DNA of 49,740 bases from a virus. The position numbers and the translations under genes are program-made. Within the stretch, counting starts at the first letter, position 1; every line of letters starts with the position of its first letter. The DNA lies in IMG/VR virus record IMGVR_UViG_3300030328_003197, positions 1 through 49,740 of that record. One strand, written 5' to 3'. The notes beneath the pieces were generated by a model. It was not told the origin of the DNA. It did no database searches and was given only the letters and a program-made list of their open reading frames with translations. Positions 1-8,291 of the stretch are shown here, one piece after another.

Positions 1-27
1 GGATAGATAGTAAAACGTGAAAGCCTA

Positions 28-49
28 GGGAGGGGAGGGGATGGGAGGG
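28..49 (+). other. G-quadruplex-capable G-run cluster
   Basis: Five runs of three or four guanines (28-30, 32-35, 37-40, 43-45, 47-49) are separated by one or two bases each. This fits the standard short-loop G-quadruplex pattern and stands out sharply in an AT-rich genome. It lies on the coding strand upstream of the first gene. Its role (transcription, replication or packaging signal, or none) cannot be read from the sequence. Confidence 0.6.
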
Positions 50-142
50 AAAAGGCAAAAAAATATCGTTGTGAATTTTAAAACAAAGGCGGGGGTCAAA
101 TGAGAAAAGCGTTTTCCTAGTAGTTGAAAGAATAGGGGGATG

Positions 143-153
143 GGGGTTACCCC
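143..153 (+). other. short G/C hairpin in leader
   Basis: GGGG (143-146), TTA loop, CCCC (150-153). The stem is only four G-C pairs and no T-tract follows (TAACTTC instead), so it does not look like an intrinsic terminator. A nearby GGGGG at 135-139 could compete for the same C-run. Function unknown. Confidence 0.3.
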
Positions 154-252
154 TAACTTCTATATATCTAATATTTTGTAAAAAAGAGTAAAAACCTGTG
201 AATAGGTACTAATGTACACAAAGAAAAATATTAATACTAAAATAAAAACAAA

Positions 253-543
253 ATGGCCGATTTTGATTATAACAACGAATTTGTAGAAGATCGATACTCG
301 ATAACTGCAGATCAACTTAAAAGAGTAACAGGTAGGAGTGAGACTGGTAATAACGGAATAACTAACTTAATATCTGAACATAAAACACCGGGAAGTTACA
401 GTAGTCCATCGGTAATAACAGACGCGTCAGGATTAAAATCTCAAGTTAAAACTAGCGGTGAGTTAGGTGATGTTGTATCAGCTGCTGTTAAAGGTGGTGA
501 TTTTGATGATAACAACGAGTTTGTAGAAACACATTACGCATAA
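253..543 (+). CDS. small protein with matching N- and C-terminal motifs
   Basis: A 96-residue protein of no recognised family. It opens with DFDYNNEFVEDRYS (residues 3-16) and closes with the near copy DFDDNNEFVETHYA (83-96), an unusual same-motif-at-both-ends layout. The middle is Ser/Thr/Gly-rich and contains PGSYSS, which recurs in the 100-residue protein at 9766-10068, so the two are probably distant relatives or bind a common partner. No signal peptide, membrane segment or cysteine is seen. It sits 10 bases before a fibre gene, so a small virion or fibre-assembly role is possible but is inference only. The start is the first ATG after an A-rich leader. Confidence 0.7.
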   Translation: MADFDYNNEFVEDRYSITADQLKRVTGRSETGNNGITNLISEHKTPGSYSSPSVITDASGLKSQVKTSGELGDVVSAAVKGGDFDDNNEFVETHYA

Positions 544-553
544 AAAATAGACA

Positions 554-3010
554 ATGGCAATAATATATACATATCCAGCCGTTACTGACTTAGATATAAA
601 TGATCAGATAGTTATTTCTCAAGCAAATAATAAAAACGCTACGAGAAATACTACTTTAGGAGCTCTGGCTACATGGCTAGGTGGAGGAACAGTGTTTGCA
701 GATAAAGCCTGGCAAAAAATGACATTCAGCTCTAACGGTGTCCCAGCTTCTTTATTTCCAGAAGTAGTTGCAGATGAAGTTGATTCAACACTGAACTTCA
801 CATCAGCAGGAGGATCTATTACATTTACAACAACATATGATGCGGTAACTAAACAATATACCGTTAACATGGAAGATCAAGGATTAGATGGTAATATTGC
901 ATCTAGAGATCTATGGTTTGACGGAGACTGGACAACGAATTTATGGAATAACGTAACAGAGACATTACATACATGGGCTTTAGGTACTAGATTACCAGAA
1001 GATAGTACAAATTCTTTAGAATGGGATACTGTAGCAAAGTTTGATTCTGGTCAAATACAATTTGGAACTAATCCTGTACCCGCTGGATTGCCTTCGAATA
1101 ATTCATCTTGGTTTATTCCTATAAATAATAATAATCAAGGATTAAGAAATGTGCATGTAGGTGGAGCTAAGGGTGGTACTATCGTATCTAACCACAAATT
1201 TGATACAGATTCTGTTTCTTTAGGTTTAAATGCATTAATAAATTCTGGATTAATCAATTATGAAGGAGTTATTTTATCTTTAGATACAAGTGGTCTTCCT
1301 GATGGAACAGGTTATCTTGCAGATTCAGCAGGTCCTACTTTAGTAACTACAACATCTGGATCAGGTGAAGGGTTAGAAATAGAGTGGACAGTTGATGGTA
1401 GTCCTATGGGAAGAGTTAATACTGTAACTATTGTATCAGGTGGTAGTAATTATAATGCAGGAGAAACTATAACTGTTCCTGGTGGCAATGAAGATTGTGT
1501 TCTTGGTATAGTATCAGTTAGTAATGTTGAAAATAATAATGAAAGTGTAGCTATAGGTAATGACGCGCTGAAGATATTTGGTAGTTCAACAGTATTTCCT
1601 ACTACATTTAACTATCAATATGGTCAAAACGTTGCTGTTGGTTATAGTAGTTTAACTAGTAACACTGGTGTTGCTTTAGATGGATTAGGAAATGAATATT
1701 CTGGATCTTTTAACGTAGCAGTAGGTGGTAGAAGTTTAGAAGACTTAGATGGTGGTGAAACAAACACGGCTATTGGACACAATGCAGCTTGGGTTGCTGA
1801 ATTTGCTTCAGGAAACGTAGCAATTGGGTTTGAAGTAGCAGATGGTGGATCACCTAGTTCAGCTGTTCCTTCCGCAGGATTGATAAATGGGTTCAATAAT
1901 GTATTAGTTGGACAACATGCTGACGTTAGTGACGCTATAGAGTCCATAGCAATAGGTCAAGGAGCGCAATTAATTCAAACTCCTACAACTTTTCCTGATC
2001 AAGGGGTGTTAATTGGAGCAGATAGCAGCGCGTATGGCGTAGGAAATGTTAGTATAGGTGCAAAAACAAAGGTTTTAGGCCCAGCCGCAAGCCCATTTGA
2101 CCCTGAAGATGGTAGATATATAACAATTGGGGAAAGTATTGAGTTTTTCCCTAACACTTTTGGAGCTGGACAGTGCTATACTACGGTTGTTGGTAATAAA
2201 GGCGTGAGTTACGGTTCTTTTAATGATCAATTAGGTAATTATACAATCATAGGGGACAACGCTTTCCAAGAAAACTTCGATAATGTTGTTATTGGTGGTG
2301 GATCGGCACTTGCTGGAGGTAGAAACGTAAGTATCGGTACAGATGGAAGAATTGGGTTCAATGCTACATATTGGCCAAATCCACCGGTATATAGTGGAGT
2401 ACCTATTTTAGATTCAATTGGTCTAGGTCATAAACACACTATAACTACAGATGCTACTTTCCAAGTAGCTTTTGACAACGGTGGTACTCCGAATCCATCT
2501 ATAGAACTTGTTTCACCAACAAATGGAGGTGGACTACCTAGTCAAATACAAGTAGACAAAGATTTAACTATAACTGGGTTTAATAACCCTAGTACAGATC
2601 CAGCAGTAGATCCAAGTACATGTCTATTTGAGTTTGAAAGAACACAATTCTTTGGTCAAACAATAGCTTCTCAAAACACATACGTCAATGTAGGCGATTT
2701 AGATACTATAGCACCAAATATGGATTTAGGAGATATAGTGTCAATATTTGTAGATGGAACATTAATTGGTCCAGCATCGTTTACTTTAAGCTTTCCTACT
2801 AACATAGCACCAGGTACTTATATCATGACAATTAGCCATCCGCAAAGTGCAGCATGGACCTTAAATTTTGGACCAGGAAATTGGAAATGGCCAGGTGGTG
2901 TAGTGCCTACATTGACACCGGTAGGAGCACCAGGTCAGGTTGTAGATGTTTTAACTTTTGTATGTGACGGTAGCAACTTATACGGTGTAATGCAAAATGG
3001 ATTCCAATAA
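554..3010 (+). CDS. tail fibre/adhesin with YadA-head-like repeats
   Basis: An 818-residue fibre-like protein. The N-terminal ~60 residues (MAIIYTYPAVTDLDINDQIV) look like a virion-attachment segment seen in marine phage fibres. From about residue 220 to 625 there are roughly fifteen short repeats of the form NVAIGxxA / SVAIGNDAL / NVSIGAK, the pattern of the left-handed beta-roll in trimeric YadA-type adhesin heads. A beta module (SGGSNYNAGETITVPGG, near residue 300) interrupts the series and has a relative in the gene at 12365. The C-terminal ~130 residues (GNWKWPGG ... VDVLTFVCDG ... GVMQNGFQ) match the end of many marine phage fibres as I remember them. Expected to form a homotrimeric host-binding fibre. 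Receptor unknown. Confidence 0.75.
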   Translation: MAIIYTYPAVTDLDINDQIVISQANNKNATRNTTLGALATWLGGGTVFADKAWQKMTFSSNGVPASLFPEVVADEVDSTLNFTSAGGSITFTTTYDAVTKQYTVNMEDQGLDGNIASRDLWFDGDWTTNLWNNVTETLHTWALGTRLPEDSTNSLEWDTVAKFDSGQIQFGTNPVPAGLPSNNSSWFIPINNNNQGLRNVHVGGAKGGTIVSNHKFDTDSVSLGLNALINSGLINYEGVILSLDTSGLPDGTGYLADSAGPTLVTTTSGSGEGLEIEWTVDGSPMGRVNTVTIVSGGSNYNAGETITVPGGNEDCVLGIVSVSNVENNNESVAIGNDALKIFGSSTVFPTTFNYQYGQNVAVGYSSLTSNTGVALDGLGNEYSGSFNVAVGGRSLEDLDGGETNTAIGHNAAWVAEFASGNVAIGFEVADGGSPSSAVPSAGLINGFNNVLVGQHADVSDAIESIAIGQGAQLIQTPTTFPDQGVLIGADSSAYGVGNVSIGAKTKVLGPAASPFDPEDGRYITIGESIEFFPNTFGAGQCYTTVVGNKGVSYGSFNDQLGNYTIIGDNAFQENFDNVVIGGGSALAGGRNVSIGTDGRIGFNATYWPNPPVYSGVPILDSIGLGHKHTITTDATFQVAFDNGGTPNPSIELVSPTNGGGLPSQIQVDKDLTITGFNNPSTDPAVDPSTCLFEFERTQFFGQTIASQNTYVNVGDLDTIAPNMDLGDIVSIFVDGTLIGPASFTLSFPTNIAPGTYIMTISHPQSAAWTLNFGPGNWKWPGGVVPTLTPVGAPGQVVDVLTFVCDGSNLYGVMQNGFQ
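1210..2440 (+). repeat. YadA-head-like short repeats inside fibre gene
   Basis: The encoded repeat is about 10-14 residues around a (V/A)(A/S)(I/V/L)G core: VSLGLNAL, SVAIGNDAL, NVAVGYSSL, NVAVGGRSL, NTAIGHNAA, NVAIGFEVA, NVLVGQHAD, SIAIGQGAQ, VLIGADSS, NVSIGAKTK, TIIGDNAF, NVVIGGGSA, NVSIGTDG and SIGLGHKH. Spacing between copies is irregular because loops are inserted. The repeat is visible in protein, not as near-identical DNA, so it is old or under diversifying change. Confidence 0.75.
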
Positions 3011-3021
3011 AAAAATAAAAC

Positions 3022-4419
3022 ATGAGTATAGTTTTTCCGGTAACATTTTTTCAAAATAACTCAGTTACTCCAAGTAGTAAGTTTGCTATAACAGAATGCA
3101 ACAATCCTGAAGTAATTTTATATACTGAAAGTCCTTTGGGGGAATATGCAGAAACCGGAGCAATTATTAAAGTAGCTGAAGTTTGTTGGAATGTACAAGC
3201 GTTAGAAGCGTTCCCTCCAGGAGCAGAAATTATAGAGATAGAAGAGATAGAGGGAGAATTTCCTGCTGGAGATGAACCACCTGCATGTAACTGTTGTATA
3301 AATGGAGACACTTATGAAGTTAACACTTGTAGTGGAGAACTTGCTGGAATTGTAGATTTAACAGACTTAGACGTTTCTATAGGAGATGTTATTAAGCTTG
3401 AGGAAAGTGAAGATTGTTATATTGTAAGTACAAAAGTATGTACTCCAGCAGATAGAGTGTTTTTTGAAAAAATAGAATGCTTAGTAGATCCTACTGAATG
3501 TTGTGAAAGTTGTGGAGGTGAACCACCCGCAGAAAACTTTAGTTATACAGTTTGTGGCAGTGAAGAAGTAGCTTTTGTCTCAAGTATACAATTACATAGT
3601 GAAGGAGCTTTATCTGTTTGGTATAACTGTCAGTGGTATGATGTAGGACCAACAGTACCTTTTGAACCAGGTCCTATAACTCCTTTAGCGGAACAAGTAT
3701 TTTCCTCTTTTCTACCATGTGAACAAGCTCAAGAAGATCTTGCATATTTAAGATGGGTGAAATGTGGAACAGAAGATGAGTTTATTTATACACCATGCTG
3801 TGAGCTACCGGAAGGAGAAGCGTACACACCGGGTGTTACAACTACAAACAACTTTATTTTACCTGAACCATCTAGTTCGTGTTACACTTTTGAAGCTCCG
3901 TCTGAATTACCAGAAGGTATTGAAGCGGCAGGATGTCCAGAAGGCGTTGTATTATTAAATTGTGAAGAATCTGAAGAGTGCAATGAAGAACCACCGATAG
4001 AAGTACCTAAGTTACGTATTGGTGACGAGCAAGCAGAAGCAAGCAATGATTGGAGTTGTCCATCTGGTGAATGTCCTTTTTCAGAACCACCTGGAACAGA
4101 TTTACCTTATCAAGTATTAAGTACAGATCTTGATGGATGGTATTGGACTAGTATACAAATAGCAGAAGACGCTCCTGAAGGTATACCTATAAATGAAGCT
4201 TTTGAAACTGAAGGATTTTTTCAGCCTTTTGATGCTTTAGCTGGCAATGGATTACTAATAACAGATTCTTCAGTTAATAGTTATTTACCAGCTTTTGGGT
4301 TTAATGGTATTGGAAATATAGTGCCAGGAGCAATTTACCAAGTAAACATAAAACAAAATTCAGAAATAAATCCAGGGGCATACGAAGGGTTAGAAGGAAA
4401 AATTACAATAGTTGAGTAA
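3022..4419 (+). CDS. acidic cysteine-rich structural/adhesin-like protein
   Basis: A 465-residue protein with about two dozen cysteines, many paired (CNCC, ECCESC, PCCELP, CEESEEC), in a strongly acidic, Pro/Gly/Glu-rich background. No signal peptide or membrane segment is seen. The cysteine groups are separated by short beta-like stretches (TYEVNTCSGELAG, YIVSTKVC), suggesting a chain of small disulfide- or metal-stabilised modules. It lies directly downstream of the repeat fibre, which favours a virion-surface or fibre-tip role. Disulfides would form only outside the reducing cytoplasm, so the alternative is metal binding. I do not recognise a named family. Confidence 0.65.
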   Translation: MSIVFPVTFFQNNSVTPSSKFAITECNNPEVILYTESPLGEYAETGAIIKVAEVCWNVQALEAFPPGAEIIEIEEIEGEFPAGDEPPACNCCINGDTYEVNTCSGELAGIVDLTDLDVSIGDVIKLEESEDCYIVSTKVCTPADRVFFEKIECLVDPTECCESCGGEPPAENFSYTVCGSEEVAFVSSIQLHSEGALSVWYNCQWYDVGPTVPFEPGPITPLAEQVFSSFLPCEQAQEDLAYLRWVKCGTEDEFIYTPCCELPEGEAYTPGVTTTNNFILPEPSSSCYTFEAPSELPEGIEAAGCPEGVVLLNCEESEECNEEPPIEVPKLRIGDEQAEASNDWSCPSGECPFSEPPGTDLPYQVLSTDLDGWYWTSIQIAEDAPEGIPINEAFETEGFFQPFDALAGNGLLITDSSVNSYLPAFGFNGIGNIVPGAIYQVNIKQNSEINPGAYEGLEGKITIVE

Positions 4420-4429
4420 ATAAAACAAA

Positions 4430-4651
4430 ATGAGCAAAACAGATAAAGAACTTTTAGATAAAGAAAAAAATATAGTAATGCCAGTTGCAAAAACTAAAAC
4501 AATTTTTGTAAGAAAGGTAAATTACGAAGATAAAGCTGTGATTAATAAGGATATGCCAAAAGAAGGTATTAAAAAACATACTCGTAAAATAATAGAAAAA
4601 CGAGGAGTTAATGACAGGGTTAAGAAAATAAAAAAGAGTTATGCCGGATAA
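4430..4651 (+). CDS. small lysine-rich protein
   Basis: 73 residues, highly basic (repeated KK and KKIKK near the C-terminus), with no cysteine or membrane segment and no recognised domain. It begins 10 bases after the cysteine-rich gene and its 3' end overlaps the next gene by 11 bases, so the two are probably translationally coupled. The charge suggests nucleic-acid contact or binding to an acidic partner such as the preceding protein; both are guesses. Confidence 0.6.
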   Translation: MSKTDKELLDKEKNIVMPVAKTKTIFVRKVNYEDKAVINKDMPKEGIKKHTRKIIEKRGVNDRVKKIKKSYAG

Positions 4652-4964
4652 TATATATAACAAAATAGTTAAAGGAGTAGCTGAAGCCGCTAGTGGACCA
4701 GTATTTCAAGGACTAAAACACCTGTATAATTTCCTAGGTCCACATGAGCGCCCTTCAACTTCAACAAGTAGAAGCACACCCACACCCACACCAAGACCAA
4801 AAGCGCCTACAGAAAAGATTTACAATATCTCTAAACCGTTAAAAGAACATGAGGTTGTTAGTGAAAAAACGGTGAAGAAGTTTCAAAATAATAAGTCTTT
4901 AATGGATAATTATAATCCAGCAGATAAAGACAATTCATTGGAACACTTAGAGAACAAACATTAA
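4641..4964 (+). CDS. small protein with Ser/Thr/Pro-rich linker
   Basis: 107 residues. The N-terminal ~35 are amphipathic helix-like (IYNKIVKGVAEAASGPVFQG). Residues ~37-55 form a Ser/Thr/Pro linker (STSTSRSTPTPTPRP), followed by a charged C-terminal half. The start overlaps the upstream gene by 11 bases. The linker resembles those that tether two domains or a virion decoration. No family recognised. Confidence 0.6.
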   Translation: MPDNIYNKIVKGVAEAASGPVFQGLKHLYNFLGPHERPSTSTSRSTPTPTPRPKAPTEKIYNISKPLKEHEVVSEKTVKKFQNNKSLMDNYNPADKDNSLEHLENKH

Positions 4965-4996
4965 CAACCAACATAATAACCTAAAAACAATAAACC

Positions 4997-5299
4997 ATGA
5001 CGTTTTTATACCGTACTCAATCGTGGAGTAGTACCCCACAACACCCAGACCAAGAGATGGTCAAACTTTGGAACCACGTTGCAAATAAAAGCAATTGGCG
5101 CATAGTACAACTTCCAAATGGATTTTTTCAAACTGAATACAAACATCCTGAAGAAGAAGATTTATGGGTTGATGTAACTAGAAGAGAAACCATGAATGGA
5201 GCTGAAGCAGCTATTGATGGATCCATCGAACATTACTCTAAAAAACTAGAGTTCTTAAAAGGACCTAAAGTAGTTAAAACTTTTGATAATGAAATATAA
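4997..5299 (+). CDS. conserved-looking small phage protein, function unknown
   Basis: 100 residues, with no signal or membrane segment. The composition is that of a compact soluble domain with aromatic residues (WRIVQLPNGFFQTEY, EDLWVDV). I associate similar sequences with marine Bacteroidota phages, but no function is known to me. It precedes the chaperonin genes after a 66-base gap that holds a possible 16-codon frame. Confidence 0.6.
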   Translation: MTFLYRTQSWSSTPQHPDQEMVKLWNHVANKSNWRIVQLPNGFFQTEYKHPEEEDLWVDVTRRETMNGAEAAIDGSIEHYSKKLEFLKGPKVVKTFDNEI

Positions 5300-5339
5300 A
5301 CCAAAAACAAAGCCTAGTAAACCAAGGCCTAAGAAATAA
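5289..5339 (+). CDS. possible 16-residue Lys/Pro microprotein
   Basis: ATG at 5289 opens a 16-codon frame (MKYKPKTKPSKPRPKK) that overlaps the end of the previous gene by 11 bases and stops 26 bases before groEL. The composition (Lys, Pro, Arg, almost nothing else) is not that of random AT-rich DNA, which is the only argument for translation. It may be meaningless. Confidence 0.25.
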   Translation: MKYKPKTKPSKPRPKK

Positions 5340-5365
5340 CTTACAAACCAATTTAATTTAATATA

Positions 5366-6922
5366 ATGAATGAAACAATAGTTAAACATCTTAACTTCGG
5401 TGAAGATGCAAAGAATAAAATATTTCAAGGAATAGAAAAACTCACTAAAGCTGTTAGCTCTACTTTAGGGGCTAACGGCAAATGTGTTATACTTGAAGAT
5501 AGCAAAGGTGATCCACAGATAACTAAAGACGGTGTCACTGTAGCAAACGATATTATATTATTAGATCCTGTAGAAAACATGGGTTCTAAGCTTTTAAAAG
5601 AAGCAGCTCGTAAAACAGTAAAAGAAGCTGGTGATGGAACTACGACTGCCACGGTTTTAGCGCACGCAATACTAAAAGAAGCGTATGGCGCGATAAAATC
5701 GGAAAACTCGCGAGAGTTAAAAATAGGTATACATGATGCAGTTGACAAAGTAATAGCTTATTTAGAAAAAATTTCTAAACCTGTAACAGGTGATCGCATT
5801 AGTCAAGTAGCCACTATATCTTCAAATAACGATAGTGAATTAGGAGAATTAATTGGAGAAGCTTTTAGAGTCGTAGATGAAACTGGTGTTGTGAGAATGC
5901 AGACTCACGAAGATCCTTCCACTGTTATAGAAAACATTGAAGGAGTTCAATATGAGAAAGGTTTTGCTAACCAACATTTCATAACAGATTCTACCACAGG
6001 AACTGCAGAATTAGATAATCCTTTAATATTAATAGTTAATAGTAAGATAGAAAATATTAGGAAAATTCAATCAGTTTTAGAACATGCTATTACAAATAAA
6101 GAATCTTTATTAATAATTGGAGATGTAGAACATGAAGTGATAGGTGCTTTAGCAATGAACAAAGTTAAAGGAAATATCAAAATAAGTGTAGTAGAGGCTC
6201 CCATATTTGGAGTAAGTAGAAAAGAAACGCTAGATGATTTAGCGGCATTAACCGGAGCAACTGTCATAGATGAAACATTAGGTGATGATATGGATCTTAT
6301 CCATGTTGATCAATTAGGTACTTGTAAGAAAGTCACTAGCACGGCATATAACACTTTAATTCAAGTAGAGGAAACTCCTGAAGTTGTAATAGATCTTATT
6401 CAATCGCTTAAAGATAGAATTAAAAAAGAAAAGAACATTAATTTTATAAAAAGATTAGAAAAAAGAGTATCAATGTTGTCTGCTAAGCTAGCTGTAGTTA
6501 AAGTAGGTGCAAACTCTGAAATCGAATTAAAAGAAAAAAGAGATAGAGTAGAAGACGCTATATGCGCTACAAGAGCCGCTATTAAAGAAGGAATAGTTCC
6601 TGGCGGAGGAGTTGCATTACTTAATGCAGCAAATAATATAAAAGCAAAAAGTACAGGGGAGCAAGTATTACTTAACGCAATATGTGCGCCATATAACACT
6701 ATACTTAGAAATGCTGGAATGATAGAAATCTCATTACCTGAAGGAAATGGTAAAGGTTTAGACGTGGTTACAGGGAAAGCGGTTAATATGGTTAAAGCCG
6801 GAATAATAGATCCACTACTAGTAACTAAAAGCGCTTTAAAAAACGCGGCTTCTGTAGCTACTACTATATTGTCAACTGATTGTGTAATTAATAATCTAAG
6901 GATAGATGAAAGCAATAGGTAA
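5366..6922 (+). CDS. groEL: phage chaperonin GroEL (Hsp60)
   Basis: A 518-residue group I chaperonin that folds proteins in an ATP-driven ring with GroES. Nucleotide-site residues are kept: ITKDG (Asp55), DGTTT (from Asp90) and VEDA (Asp397) correspond to E. coli Asp52, Asp87 and Asp398. The PGGG segment and the intermediate- and apical-domain order are normal. It is shorter than the ~548 of E. coli: the Gly-Gly-Met tail is absent and it ends at NNLRIDESNR. In the apical substrate groove GYLSPYF is replaced by GFANQHF, so the E. coli Tyr203 position is His, hinting at altered client choice. It overlaps groES by 17 bases and precedes it, the reverse of the usual bacterial order. Probable clients are virion proteins encoded around it (inference). 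Confidence 0.95.
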   Translation: MNETIVKHLNFGEDAKNKIFQGIEKLTKAVSSTLGANGKCVILEDSKGDPQITKDGVTVANDIILLDPVENMGSKLLKEAARKTVKEAGDGTTTATVLAHAILKEAYGAIKSENSRELKIGIHDAVDKVIAYLEKISKPVTGDRISQVATISSNNDSELGELIGEAFRVVDETGVVRMQTHEDPSTVIENIEGVQYEKGFANQHFITDSTTGTAELDNPLILIVNSKIENIRKIQSVLEHAITNKESLLIIGDVEHEVIGALAMNKVKGNIKISVVEAPIFGVSRKETLDDLAALTGATVIDETLGDDMDLIHVDQLGTCKKVTSTAYNTLIQVEETPEVVIDLIQSLKDRIKKEKNINFIKRLEKRVSMLSAKLAVVKVGANSEIELKEKRDRVEDAICATRAAIKEGIVPGGGVALLNAANNIKAKSTGEQVLLNAICAPYNTILRNAGMIEISLPEGNGKGLDVVTGKAVNMVKAGIIDPLLVTKSALKNAASVATTILSTDCVINNLRIDESNR

Positions 6923-7166
6923 GAACATAGTAGTAAAAGAGAAAAAAGAAACTTCTAAGTCTACCAAAGGTGGATTAATACTAGGTGAGAAGCAAAGAGA
7001 AGATGTAAGGTATAGAGAAGGAGAAATAGTAAAAGTAGGATCTGATGTGGCTATAATAAATGAAGGAGATAAAATCTACTTTGATAGACACGCAGGCTGC
7101 GATATAGAAATAGGTGATAAAATTTTAAAAGTTATCCAAGAAAAAGACGTAGTAATTATACTATAA
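6906..7166 (+). CDS. groES: phage co-chaperonin GroES (Hsp10)
   Basis: An 86-residue Cpn10 that should cap the GroEL ring. Visible features are the first beta strand (IGKNIVVKEK), a mobile loop with the hydrophobic tripeptide LIL (STKGGLIL) that matches the GroEL-contacting IVL of E. coli GroES, the VKVG turn, and a C-terminal strand (KDVVIIL). It is about ten residues shorter than E. coli GroES, with a reduced C-terminal half. Its start lies inside groEL, 17 bases before the groEL stop, so translation is probably coupled and the two act as a pair. Confidence 0.88.
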   Translation: MKAIGKNIVVKEKKETSKSTKGGLILGEKQREDVRYREGEIVKVGSDVAIINEGDKIYFDRHAGCDIEIGDKILKVIQEKDVVIIL

Positions 7167-7169
7167 ATT

Positions 7170-8234
7170 ATGCAAGGAATAAAGAAGGATATAGAATTAG
7201 AAAACGAAATTCGTAAGATAAGCGCTTCTAGTGGTGGAGGAGCGCAAGATGTACAAGTTTTAGAAGTGCAAGGTACTACTGATGCTACTACAGCTGTTGC
7301 TTCATATGGAATTAATATTATTGAAACTGTAACTGCTTCAGATTTTTGTTGTAGATTGCCAGAGGCAAAAACGGGAAAAGAAGTAATATTTATTAATAAA
7401 ACACAAATACCAGTTAATGTTTTTCCAAGTGCACCTGGAGGAGATATAAATGGAAATGTGGATGGTAGTGCTTCTCTTAGTGTGCCTTATACTCCGTATT
7501 CTTTTTATTGCACAGTAAATCCTTTACCGGGTAGTTGGGTATTATCTTCTCCTTTAGCTACGGCTCAAATAGGAATACCAAATTTAGATACAAATACAGG
7601 AGTAGCAGCAAATTATTTAGAAATCCCTCATACTAATGGAGTATTAACTAAAGCAGCAGGATGGGAAACTGGTTCATTCAAGTTATCTCCAGCTGGATTA
7701 GGAGTTCAAAGTGGAGGACCATCAGGATGCGGTTATCTTTTTGGTAATTCGTCTAATGCTCCTACTTATATGCGGTCAGAAACAACTCCAACAAAAATTG
7801 TAAAATTAAAATTATATAGCAATATATTAATATCTGATATACCAAGTCCTTGGACAGGACCAGGATATCCAGTTGTATTTCAAATAAGTTCTAGTTTTTT
7901 AATTGGTTGTAATGGAGGAACAAGTACATCGTGGTATTATAATTATATAAACACTCCAGATTCGTTTGATCCAAGTAATTATTCTACTGAGCTTACAACT
8001 GGAATATCTAATACACCTCTTCAAGTAGGAGATTTAGGAACTCTTTATAATGAATTAAGTGTAGGAGTAAATACACCAACTTCAAACAATCCTCATTATG
8101 GGCAGATAGGTTCAAATATTGGGTTAGTTCCTGGAGGAGGTTCTGACTATTGGTGGTGTCCTTATTTTGAAATATCCGCTGGTATGCCTACTAAAGATTA
8201 TCAATTTAAAATAATATTAGAAGTCAATCAATAA
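7170..8234 (+). CDS. fibre-like virion protein A (tandem paralogue)
   Basis: 354 residues. The first 17 residues (MQGIKKDIELENEIRKI) are identical to those of the next gene and are followed by a Ser/Gly hinge. A shared domain (about residues 30-130) contains YGINIIETVT, FINKTQIPVNVFPSA and FYCTVNPLPGSW, each with a close counterpart downstream. The C-terminal ~220 residues do not resemble the neighbour, the usual layout of receptor-binding proteins with a fixed base and exchangeable tip. No signal peptide. Presumed tail-fibre or spike component; receptor unknown. Confidence 0.65.
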   Translation: MQGIKKDIELENEIRKISASSGGGAQDVQVLEVQGTTDATTAVASYGINIIETVTASDFCCRLPEAKTGKEVIFINKTQIPVNVFPSAPGGDINGNVDGSASLSVPYTPYSFYCTVNPLPGSWVLSSPLATAQIGIPNLDTNTGVAANYLEIPHTNGVLTKAAGWETGSFKLSPAGLGVQSGGPSGCGYLFGNSSNAPTYMRSETTPTKIVKLKLYSNILISDIPSPWTGPGYPVVFQISSSFLIGCNGGTSTSWYYNYINTPDSFDPSNYSTELTTGISNTPLQVGDLGTLYNELSVGVNTPTSNNPHYGQIGSNIGLVPGGGSDYWWCPYFEISAGMPTKDYQFKIILEVNQ

Positions 8235-8291
8235 GAAACAATGCAAGGAATAAAGAAAGATATTGAACTAGAAAATGAGATCCGTAAAATT
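7170..8291 (+). repeat. duplicated 17-codon N-terminal leader
   Basis: The first 51 bases of the two fibre-like genes (7170-7220 and 8241-8291) encode the same 17 residues but differ at eight positions, all third bases or synonymous first bases. This shows constraint on the peptide rather than a recent DNA copy. A degenerate third version (MEGIKRDI...LRKL) starts the gene at 48933. Confidence 0.8.

Larger units (their letters stand above)
1..252. other. gene-free leader of the window
   Basis: No open reading frame of useful length is seen on either strand. The stretch holds a dense run of guanines (28-49), a second G-rich patch with a GGGG-TTA-CCCC hairpin (143-153), and then a very A/T-rich section leading to the first gene at 253. 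TATTTTG at 172-178 resembles the Bacteroidota -7 element (TAnnTTTG) but is one base short, so it is only a weak promoter candidate. A leader upstream of a long co-directional gene run is a plausible promoter region, but nothing here proves it. Confidence 0.5.

Noticed and set aside
3764-3958. 64-codon plus-strand frame inside the cysteine-rich gene
   Set aside because: It is an out-of-frame shadow of a gene with clear composition, and has no leader or recognisable domain.
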